Below, piece by piece: positions 54,893-64,000 of a stretch of DNA of 64,000 nucleotides (position 1 is its first letter; each line of letters begins with the position of its first letter). The stretch lies in contig NZ_JAUMUI010000009.1 in NCBI RefSeq assembly GCF_030530745.1, forward strand, positions 25,963-89,962, written 5' to 3'. The stretch is from Neisseria sp. (lineage in GTDB: Bacteria > Pseudomonadota > Gammaproteobacteria > Burkholderiales > Neisseriaceae). A model generated the notes under the pieces. The model searched no databases, had not been told where the DNA came from, and saw only the letters and a list, made by a program, of their open reading frames with translations. The position numbers and the translations under genes were made by a program.

Positions 54893-55678
54893 ATGATTAC
54901 CGTCAACACCCTGCAAAAAATGAAAGCCGAAGGCGAAAAAATCGCCATGCTCACTGCCTACGAAGCCAGCTTCGCCGCACTGATGGATAATTCCGGTGTG
55001 GACGTGCTGCTGGTGGGTGATTCGCTCGGCATGACCGTGCAGGGGTATCAATCCACTTTGCCCGTTACCCTCGGCGATATGTGCTACCACACCGCCGCAG
55101 TGGCACGCGGCACGAAAAACGCCATGATTATCAGTGACCTGCCGTTCGGCGCCTACCAGCAGAGCAAAGAACAGGCGTTTGCCGCCGCTGCCGAACTGAT
55201 GGCTGCCGGCGCGCATATGGTCAAGCTCGAAGGCGGCGTGTGGATGGCCGAAACCACCGAATTTTTGCAGTTGCGCGGCATTCCCGTGTGCGCCCATATC
55301 GGCTTAACGCCGCAGTCGGTGCACGCGTTCGGCGGCTATAAAGTGCAGGGCAAAGGCGACAAAGCTCAAGCTCTGCTCAACGATGCCGAAGCGCACGACA
55401 AGGCCGGTGCGGCGCTGATTCTGATGGAATGTGTGCCCGCGGCTTTGGGCAAACAGGTAACCGAAAGCGTGAGCTGCCCCACCATCGGCATCGGCGCGGG
55501 CGCGGATTGCGACGGCCAGGTGCTGGTGATGCACGATATGCTGGGCGTGTTTCCCGGCAAAACCGCCCGTTTCGTGAAAAACTTTATGGAAGGGCAAACC
55601 GGCATTCAGGCAGCCGTGGCGGCTTATGTGGCGGCGGTGAAAAACAAAACCTTCCCCGCAGCCGAACACACGTTTTAA
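54893..55678 (+). CDS. panB: 3-methyl-2-oxobutanoate hydroxymethyltransferase
   Basis: A 261-residue ketopantoate hydroxymethyltransferase, first committed step of pantothenate and CoA synthesis. [26 protein letters not shown] (metal-binding Asp), AHMVKLEGG and [12 protein letters not shown] are conserved; the C-terminal [18 protein letters not shown] closes the barrel. It starts directly behind a DUS and has no strong ribosome site. panC follows after a DUS pair, so they likely form an operon. CoA is also the source of the phosphopantetheine arm needed by carrier proteins. Confidence 0.95.
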   Translation: MITVNTLQKMKAEGEKIAMLTAYEASFAALMDNSGVDVLLVGDSLGMTVQGYQSTLPVTLGDMCYHTAAVARGTKNAMIISDLPFGAYQQSKEQAFAAAAELMAAGAHMVKLEGGVWMAETTEFLQLRGIPVCAHIGLTPQSVHAFGGYKVQGKGDKAQALLNDAEAHDKAGAALILMECVPAALGKQVTESVSCPTIGIGAGADCDGQVLVMHDMLGVFPGKTARFVKNFMEGQTGIQAAVAAYVAAVKNKTFPAAEHTF

Positions 55679-55680
55679 TT

Positions 55681-55721
55681 TTTTCAGACGGCCTTTCTGA
55701 ACGCTTCAGGCCGTCTGAAAA
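55681..55721. repeat. Inverted DUS pair between panB and panC
   Basis: TTTTCAGACGGCCT and AGGCCGTCTGAAAA around a 13-base loop, within a two-gene biosynthetic operon, so it may cause partial termination rather than a full stop. Confidence 0.55.
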
Positions 55722-55738
55722 TTTTTCAGGAAAACCTT

Positions 55739-56575
55739 ATGCAAATCATCCACACGATTCACGAATTGCGCGAGTGGCGCAAAAACGCCGGAACGGTTGC
55801 TTTCGTGCCGACCATGGGCAATCTGCACGAAGGCCATCTGGCGCTGGTGCGCGAAGCCAAACAGCGCGCCGGCAACGTGGTAGTGAGCATCTTCGTCAAC
55901 CGCCTGCAATTCGGCCAGGGCGAAGATTTCGACAAATACCCGCGCACTTTGCAGCAGGATGCCGCCAAGCTGGAAAACGAAGGCGTGGCCGTGGTGTTCG
56001 CTCCCGACGAAAAAGAGCTGTATCCCAATGTGGAGCAGCGTTACAACGTGGAGCCGCCCAACCTGCAAAACGAATTGTGCGGCAAATTCCGCCCCGGCCA
56101 TTTCCGCGGCGTGGCTACCGTGGTAACCAAGCTGTTCAATATCGTGCAGCCCGATGCGGCCTGTTTCGGCAAGAAAGACTACCAGCAGCTGGCCGTGATT
56201 AAAGGCTTGGTGGAAGACCTCAACATCAACACCGATATCGTGCCGGTGGATACCGGCCGCGCTTCAGACGGCCTCGCACTTTCCAGCCGCAACCAATATT
56301 TAAACGAACAGGAGCGCGCCGAAGCCCCCCGACTTTACCGCGAACTGCGCGCCATCGCCGATGCTGTCCGCAGCGGCAACCTCGCTTATGCCGTGCTCGA
56401 ACAGGCCGCCGCGCAACGCCTCGGTGAAGCCGGCTGGACGGTCGATTACATCGAAGTGCGCCGCGCCGACGATTTGAGCGTTGCCCACGCGGGCGATAAA
56501 AACCTGGTGATACTCGCCGCCGCGCGTTTGGGCGGCACACGCCTGATTGATAATATCGAAGTGTATTTAGGCTGA
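55739..56575 (+). CDS. panC: Pantothenate synthetase
   Basis: A 278-residue ATP-dependent pantoate-beta-alanine ligase. [16 protein letters not shown] holds the HIGH-like ATP site; [29 protein letters not shown] and LSSRNQYL (KMSKS-equivalent) are conserved. TTCAGG precedes the ATG. It completes the panBC pair, and a DUS copy is embedded at a surface loop ([11 protein letters not shown], 56262-56272). Confidence 0.96.
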   Translation: MQIIHTIHELREWRKNAGTVAFVPTMGNLHEGHLALVREAKQRAGNVVVSIFVNRLQFGQGEDFDKYPRTLQQDAAKLENEGVAVVFAPDEKELYPNVEQRYNVEPPNLQNELCGKFRPGHFRGVATVVTKLFNIVQPDAACFGKKDYQQLAVIKGLVEDLNINTDIVPVDTGRASDGLALSSRNQYLNEQERAEAPRLYRELRAIADAVRSGNLAYAVLEQAAAQRLGEAGWTVDYIEVRRADDLSVAHAGDKNLVILAAARLGGTRLIDNIEVYLG

Positions 56576-56599
56576 CCTGACCGCTACAACAATCAATTA

Positions 56600-56636
56600 A
56601 AGGCCGTCTGAAAGCATTTTATGTTTCAGACGGCCT
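56600..56636. terminator. Inverted-DUS terminator of panC
   Basis: AGGCCGTCTGAAA and TTTCAGACGGCCT around a ten-base loop, 25 bases after the panC stop. Confidence 0.7.
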
Positions 56637-56754
56637 CCGTATTTGTACAAAGATCTCAAGCCGGTACAGAGAAACACCCGGTTTCACGGCGGTAAGATTG
56701 ATTTTTTTATTCAGTGAAGTAAAATCCGTGAAAGCAAATTCAAAAGGAAACACC

Positions 56755-57030
56755 ATGGGCAACAAACTGACCGCTCCTGCCACGCTGCCTGCCGAAGATG
56801 ATTTGCGGGCCGTGCTGGCCTACAATATGCGCCTTTTCCGCGTGAACCAAGGCTGGTCGCAAGAAGAACTGGCACGCCGGTGCGGGCTGGACCGCACTTA
56901 TGTTTCGGCAGTGGAACGCAAGCGCTGGAATATCGCATTGTCGAACATCGAAAAAATGGCAACCGCCCTCGGCGTGCCCGCCTACCAACTTTTACTGCCG
57001 CCACAGGAGCGGCTGGATATGATGGGATAG
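56755..57030 (+). CDS. XRE-family helix-turn-helix regulator
   Basis: A 91-residue single-domain repressor-type protein. LAYNMRLFRVNQGWSQEELARRCGLDRTYVSAVERKRWNIALSNIEKMATALGVPAYQLL is a textbook Cro/CI HTH, resembling controller proteins and SinR-like regulators. No restriction gene is adjacent, so target genes are unknown. AAAAGGAAACACC precedes ATG 56755; a reading from 56698 adds an upstream extension without support. A GGCGGTAAGATTG repeat lies in its leader (56685). Confidence 0.85.
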   Translation: MGNKLTAPATLPAEDDLRAVLAYNMRLFRVNQGWSQEELARRCGLDRTYVSAVERKRWNIALSNIEKMATALGVPAYQLLLPPQERLDMMG

Positions 57031-57159
57031 CACAGTCAAATACAGCAGCCGCAATATAGTGAATCACACTTTCACTACGGTATTGCCGCACCAAGCTTCA
57101 TAACATTTATCCTTTTCTTTCAGATACAAAGAGAATTTTATATCCGAACTGCCGACTGA

Positions 57160-57225
57160 TTTAACGCCGCAGACGGGATATTTTGACCCAAAATACCGCC
57201 GTTGCGCTGTGCCGACAGCCCCTAG
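57160..57225. repeat. Dispersed repeat family A, right-half copy 5
   Basis: Only the terminal half is present: TTAACGCCGCAGACGG, AAAATACCGCCGTTGCG and the end GACAGCCCCTAG. The terminal CTA is the complement of the murI stop codon TAG (57222-57224), as for copy 3 and aroD. Confidence 0.65.
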
Positions 57226-58034
57226 CCCAACGCAACCATTTCAATCTGATCCATACTGCGCCCCAAAAAGCGCTCGCCTATCGTGCGGAAGCGCAAGGGA
57301 ATATCGCTCACATAAAAGCGGTAGTCGGGCGCGGTATTGCAGGTGTTGAGCAAGTCGGCACCGGCCAGCGCTTTGGCGGTGGCTTCGGCGGTGGTGAGCG
57401 CGGAATCAACCAGCGTCACCCCCGGCGCTTCTTCCCGCAGCAGCGGCTTTAACAGCGGGTAATGCGTGCAGCCCAACACCAGTGTATCAATATCGTCGGC
57501 CAGCAGAGGCTTCAGATATTCACGCGCAGTCAAACGGGTTACTTCGTGATCTAGCCAGCCCTCCTCCACCAGCGGCACCAGCAGCGGGCAGGCCTGCGAC
57601 TGTACGCGCGCGTCGGAATTGCGGCTGTGAATGGCACGGGCATAGGCGTTGCTGTTAACGGTGGTGCTGGTGGCGATGATGCCGATATGGCCGTTGCAGG
57701 TGGTTTGCAGCGCTGCTTCGGCACCGGCGGTAATCACGTCGAGCACAGGCATATTGCCCGCCGCCGAACGCACCTTCTGCCCGGCAACGGCGGCGATGGT
57801 ATTGCAGGCCACTACCAATGCCTTTACCTCGTTTTGCAGCAGAAAATCAACGATTTGGGTGGTGAAGGTTTCAATGGTGGCTCGCGATTTCACGCCATAG
57901 GGCACGCGGGCGGTGTCGCCGAAATAAACGATGTTTTCCATCGGCAGCCGCTCCATCAGCGCGCGCACGTTGGTTAAGCCGCCCACGCCGGAATCAAATA
58001 CCCCGATGGGGCGTTGTTTAGCAGTATTGTTCAT
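57222..58034 (-). CDS. murI: Glutamate racemase
   Basis: A 270-residue cofactor-independent racemase supplying D-glutamate for peptidoglycan. IGVFDSGVGGLTNVRALM, catalytic Cys in LVVACNTIAA and in VLGCTHYPLLK, and the Asp-rich GDTARVPYG loop are all seen. The stop codon TAG is the last triplet of a partial dispersed repeat, so the original 3' end may have been replaced. The ATG at 58034 lies 10 bases from a DUS. Confidence 0.95.
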   Translation of the reverse strand: MNNTAKQRPIGVFDSGVGGLTNVRALMERLPMENIVYFGDTARVPYGVKSRATIETFTTQIVDFLLQNEVKALVVACNTIAAVAGQKVRSAAGNMPVLDVITAGAEAALQTTCNGHIGIIATSTTVNSNAYARAIHSRNSDARVQSQACPLLVPLVEEGWLDHEVTRLTAREYLKPLLADDIDTLVLGCTHYPLLKPLLREEAPGVTLVDSALTTAEATAKALAGADLLNTCNTAPDYRFYVSDIPLRFRTIGERFLGRSMDQIEMVALG

Positions 58035-58044
58035 GTTTGCACCT

Positions 58045-58086
58045 AGGCCGTCTGAAAAACCGGCAGCCTTTTCAGACGGCCTTTTT
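58045..58086. repeat. Inverted DUS pair upstream of murI
   Basis: AGGCCGTCTGAAAA and TTTTCAGACGGCCT followed by TTTT, about ten bases upstream of the murI start on the opposite side. On the plus strand it has the form of a terminator, but no plus-strand gene ends here. Confidence 0.5.
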
Positions 58087-58276
58087 GTTATTGGTTAACG
58101 GTGCGGGATTGTACACCGTTTCCCGCTCCGGCCATACCCGGCACGTGCAGGGCCGGAGACCGCCGTAACGGCTTCTTAATCCAATTTATCGTTTTTTACG
58201 GTTTCCAAGCCATCTGAATTGACGCATAATTCGGCCTGATATTTTCATCAATACTGACCGCAAGCGAGAAACCGAT

Positions 58277-58747
58277 ATGGATTTGGCAACGATTACCCGT
58301 TTCCTGCCCGATGAAGATGCCACGCTGCAGCTGGGCGGAAGCTGGGCCGCCACCGTTATGCCGCCTTTGGTTGTGTATCTGCAAGGTGATTTAGGCGCAG
58401 GCAAAACCACTTTCACCCGAGGCCTGTTACGCGGCGCCGGTTACAAAGGCGCGGTAAAGAGCCCCACCTACACCATCGTCGAATCCTATCCCCTGCCCCG
58501 CTTCACCCTGCTGCACCATTTCGACCTCTACCGTTTTACTTCGCCCGAAGAATGGCAGGATGCGGGATTGGACGACTTATTCTCCTCCAACTGCCTGTGC
58601 CTGATAGAATGGCCGCAACAAGGCGGAACTTCCGTCCCCCCCGCCGACCTTACGGTTATGCTCGAACACAACGGTGCGGGCCGCAAATGCACGCTTACCG
58701 CACACACTGAAAAAGGCAAGAAAAGTTTAGAAACATGGTTAAATTGA
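58277..58747 (+). CDS. tsaE: tRNA threonylcarbamoyladenosine biosynthesis ATPase TsaE
   Basis: A 156-residue P-loop protein needed with TsaB and TsaD for t6A37 of ANN-decoding tRNAs. Walker A is GDLGAGKTTFTRGLLR; KSPTYTIVESY and LLHHFDLYRF (conserved Asp) follow, with LIEWPQQG near the C-terminus. Its end overlaps the amiC start by 13 bases, a pairing (tsaE-amiC) common in proteobacteria. Confidence 0.95.
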   Translation: MDLATITRFLPDEDATLQLGGSWAATVMPPLVVYLQGDLGAGKTTFTRGLLRGAGYKGAVKSPTYTIVESYPLPRFTLLHHFDLYRFTSPEEWQDAGLDDLFSSNCLCLIEWPQQGGTSVPPADLTVMLEHNGAGRKCTLTAHTEKGKKSLETWLN

Positions 58748-60012
58748 CACGCCGCCAAATCGTCCGCCGCGCTGCGGCGGGCCTGTTGTTCACCCTTACC
58801 CCCCTCGGCGTCCAAGCCGCAGCCCAATTCGTTGCCGTACGTATCTGGCCCGCCAGTGCCTATACCCGTATCACCATCGAATCTTCACAAGCCCTCAAAT
58901 ACAAACATTTCGCACTCGACAACCCCGCCCGTTTGGTTGTGGATATCGAAGGTGCCGCACTTAACAACGTACTGCAGGGCATGGCGGCAAAAGTGCAGCG
59001 CAATGATCCCTATATCCGCACCATCCGCGTCGGTCAAAACACACCTTCTACCGTGCGCGTGGTTATTGACCTCAAACAGCCTGCCAACCCGCAGGTTTTC
59101 ACCCTCACCCCCGTAGCCAACTTCCGCCACCGTCTGGTAATGGATTTATACCCCTCCGCCGCCACAGCACTGGCTGCAGAGGCCGATGATCCGCTGATGG
59201 CACTGCTCAACGATTATTCCCAAGGCAAAATCCGCAGCGACGGAACAGGCTCCACCCCGCCCGTGCGCGAACGGCAACCCGTTGTTGTCGACACACCCGC
59301 ACCCTCCGCACCGCGCCGCCACGACCGGCGCCCCGTTATCGTGCTCGATCCCGGTCATGGCGGAGAAGATCCGGGAGCCGTCGGCAAGAGCGGCCTGCGT
59401 GAAAAAGACGTAGTACTGTCCATCGCCCGTGAAACCAAAAAGCGCCTCGACGCTATGGGCTACCGCACCTATATGACCCGCAACGAAGATGTTTTTATCC
59501 CGTTGGGTGTGCGCGTGGCCAAAGCCCGCCAGCTTAAAGCAGACGTGTTTGTTTCCATCCATGCCGACTCCTTTACCAGCCCCAGTGCACGTGGAACAGG
59601 TGTGTACGCACTCAGCACCAAAGGCGCCACCAGCGCCGCCGCCCGCTTCCTCGCCCAAACCCAAAACAGCGCCGACTTAATCGGCGGCGTGCAGAAAGTG
59701 GGCAACCGCCAGGTAGACAGCGCCCTTCTTGATATGACCCAAACCGCCACCATCAAAGACAGCATGGTACTCGGCCGCAACGTATTGAGCGAATTAGGCA
59801 AACTCAACAAGTTGCACAAAGGCCATGTCGACCAAGCTAACTTCGCCGTATTGCGCGCCCCCGACATTCCCTCGATTTTGGTAGAAACGGCGTTTCTTTC
59901 CAACCCTGTTGAAGAACAACTGCTTGCCAGTACCTCGTTCCGCCAAAAAAGCGCCCAAGCCATTGCCAGCGGTATCAGATCCTATTTGAACAAAGCCGTG
60001 CTGCGCCGCTGA
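58735..60012 (+). CDS. amiC: N-acetylmuramoyl-L-alanine amidase AmiC
   Basis: A 425-residue septal amidase. The N-terminus MVKLTRRQIVRRAAAG has a twin-arginine motif followed by a hydrophobic h-region and AXA-type site, as for Tat-exported E. coli AmiC. An AMIN domain (about 35-145; VRIWPASAYTRITIESS, VVIDLKQP) targets the septum. A linker and the Amidase_3 zinc domain follow: VLDPGHGGEDPGA (first His), GLREKDVVLSIARE (Glu), VFVSIHADSF (second His), VETAFLSNP (catalytic Glu). It splits daughter cells and can release peptidoglycan fragments. Confidence 0.94.
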   Translation: MVKLTRRQIVRRAAAGLLFTLTPLGVQAAAQFVAVRIWPASAYTRITIESSQALKYKHFALDNPARLVVDIEGAALNNVLQGMAAKVQRNDPYIRTIRVGQNTPSTVRVVIDLKQPANPQVFTLTPVANFRHRLVMDLYPSAATALAAEADDPLMALLNDYSQGKIRSDGTGSTPPVRERQPVVVDTPAPSAPRRHDRRPVIVLDPGHGGEDPGAVGKSGLREKDVVLSIARETKKRLDAMGYRTYMTRNEDVFIPLGVRVAKARQLKADVFVSIHADSFTSPSARGTGVYALSTKGATSAAARFLAQTQNSADLIGGVQKVGNRQVDSALLDMTQTATIKDSMVLGRNVLSELGKLNKLHKGHVDQANFAVLRAPDIPSILVETAFLSNPVEEQLLASTSFRQKSAQAIASGIRSYLNKAVLRR

Positions 60013-60064
60013 TAAAGCGGCAGATATTGCAGTGCTTATACCCTTTTAATTTATAAAATAAAAC

Positions 60065-60095
60065 AAGGCCGTCTGAAACCTTTCAGACGGCCTTT
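60065..60095. terminator. Bidirectional inverted-DUS terminator
   Basis: AAGGCCGTCTGAAA and TTTCAGACGGCCTTTT with a two-base loop, between the convergent amiC and ftsB genes. Confidence 0.85.
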
Positions 60096-60110
60096 TCCAA
60101 TCAAAGCAAA

Positions 60111-60386
60111 TCAGCGCCGGTACACCAAACGGTAATAAGTTTCTCCGTTTTGGATATAGCCCAAATCCACGCGGGCGATTTCGGCGATGGCGTCCTGCCC
60201 TTTGGCGAGGTCGTCTACTTCCGCCTGCAAGGCGTTGTTGCGCAAGGTGAGTGCCTGGTTTTTCTCTCCTTGTTCGGCTACTTTATCCTGCAAGCGCCAC
60301 ATATCGCGCCAGCCGCCTTTGGAAATCCAAAGGCTGTACTGGAACCATGTGATGGCGGCGATTAAAACCAGTGTTACCCACTTCAT
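60111..60386 (-). CDS. ftsB: Cell division protein FtsB
   Basis: A 91-residue bitopic protein of the FtsQLB divisome complex. One membrane span at residues 3-22, then a coiled coil (RLQDKVAEQGEKNQALTLRNNALQAEVDDL), and the GYIQNGETYYRLVY segment. It lies 10 bases downstream of eno on the same strand, the common eno-ftsB operon. Confidence 0.93.
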   Translation of the reverse strand: MKWVTLVLIAAITWFQYSLWISKGGWRDMWRLQDKVAEQGEKNQALTLRNNALQAEVDDLAKGQDAIAEIARVDLGYIQNGETYYRLVYRR

Positions 60387-60396
60387 TCGTTACGCC

Positions 60397-61728
<1,332 letters not shown>

Positions 61729-61871
61729 TCAGACGGCCTTGTAAACGAACCTGAAGCCGCTGCGCTGAAATAATATTACGGCGCCGATTATACCGATTCT
61801 CGCTTCCCGAAACGAGTGTTTGTGCGGCAAATCGGGTAAAACTTGCTTGATGTCAAGCCGCAGCCTGACAC

Positions 61872-61902
61872 GGGGCCGTCTGAAAACGTTTCAGACGGCC
61901 CC
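61872..61902. terminator. Inverted-DUS terminator of guaB
   Basis: GGGGCCGTCTGAAAC and GTTTCAGACGGCCCC with a one- or two-base loop, 9 bases past the guaB stop. Confidence 0.8.
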
Positions 61903-61910
61903 GCTACCGG

Positions 61911-63461
<1,551 letters not shown>

Positions 63462-63634
63462 CTAAAATTTAAGAAAATTACACCTCCGCCGCCAAGCCGC
63501 CACCGTTGTAACCATACAAACAGTAACGGCCTTTATATCGCCAAATAATGCACTTGTTATGACACTTACCTGATTTAACAGTACAATAAAGGCCGTCTGA
63601 AAACCTATTCCGAAAACACAAAAGAAAGAAAACC

Positions 63635-64000
63635 ATGCACATTACCCGCACCGCCTGCACCGCAGTTCTCGCCTGCCTGCTGCTGCCGGCGCAGTTTTCC
63701 GTCGCCCAGGTTTACACATGGAAAAGCAAAAACGGCAGCACCAGCTATTCCGATGTGCCGCAAAACCTGAAAGTTTCCAACGCATCAACCGTTAACGTGC
63801 GCACCCGCACCGTTACTCCGCCGCCCGCCCCCCAACCCGCCGAAGGCGAAGGCTCGCTGGCTGATAAACAAAAACAGCTGAACGATGCCATCAGCCAAGA
63901 AAACAAAAAAATCGAAGAGCACAACAAAAAAATAGAAGAACAAAAACGCCAGCAGAAAGACGACAACTGCAAAACCGCCCGCCTCAACCGCCAGTTTGCA
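63635..64000 (+). CDS. DUF4124-domain protein, 3' end beyond the window
   Basis: The first 122 residues of a secreted protein starting ATG 63635. Signal peptide MHITRTACTAVLACLLLPAQFSVAQ, then the DUF4124 motif VYTWKSKNGSTSYSDVPQNL, a Pro-rich linker, and a Gln/Lys/Glu coiled coil (LADKQKQLNDAISQENKKIE through the window edge). DUF4124 is a small periplasmic or peptidoglycan-associated domain of unknown role. A DUS at 63590 precedes it. Confidence 0.8.
   Translation, partial: MHITRTACTAVLACLLLPAQFSVAQVYTWKSKNGSTSYSDVPQNLKVSNASTVNVRTRTVTPPPAPQPAEGEGSLADKQKQLNDAISQENKKIEEHNKKIEEQKRQQKDDNCKTARLNRQFA

Overview
The window is chromosomal DNA from a Neisseria species (Betaproteobacteria). The DNA uptake sequence AGGCCGTCTGAA (AG-DUS dialect) occurs dozens of times, often as inverted pairs that double as terminators. 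Correia-type repeats lie beside clpP and hicAB, and the housekeeping genes have neisserial character. The AG dialect argues against N. meningitidis and N. gonorrhoeae; the exact species cannot be told from the sequence.

The left end (1-5843) is unlike the rest. It is about 30% GC by eye against well over 50% for the neighbouring DNA, contains no DUS that I can find, and holds one tightly coupled minus-strand operon: an AurF-like diiron N-oxygenase, a carrier protein, an RraA-fold protein, a stand-alone amino-acid adenylating enzyme, a branched-chain-type aminotransferase, a ketoacyl-ACP-synthase-III-like enzyme and a desaturase cut by the window edge. Together they look like a small biosynthetic cluster that loads an amino acid on a carrier, oxidises its amine and elaborates it with fatty-acid-type enzymes. 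A run of ten G residues lies between possible -35 and -10 boxes in front of it, the layout of neisserial phase-variable promoters. Two more poly-C tracts follow in the next 400 bases.

The remainder (6381-64000) is mostly core genome. Region by region: OmpA-like protein, glnS, cysN without cysD, a small basic ORF, a solitary mlaC-like gene, a hicAB toxin-antitoxin pair with a small membrane gene (to 13.5 kb); tRNA-Leu, GAF protein-ribA, LMW phosphatase, DUF302 lipoprotein, ftsK (to 20.6 kb); ispD-dnaQ, truA, gltS, an LprI-like lipoprotein, a DASS transporter (to 27.4 kb); mtnN, pilT2/pilU-type ATPase, tig, clpP, murJ, an Na+/H+ antiporter, aroD, mfd (to 40.4 kb); adhE with an FNR-like site, ybaB and dnaX with a candidate frameshift heptamer, mltB, rluE, icd, tRNA-Ser (to 51 kb); a MORN-type protein with an aldehyde dehydrogenase, a MOSC protein, tRNA-Thr, panBC, an XRE regulator, murI, tsaE-amiC, eno-ftsB, guaB, and a truncated DUF4124 gene at the right edge.

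Intergenic DNA is rich in repeats. There is a 150-190 bp family whose ends pair with each other copy by copy and which twice contributes the stop codon of a neighbouring gene. There is also a palindrome nested in two different inverted-repeat frames, two Correia elements, and a palindrome inserted in frame inside mfd.
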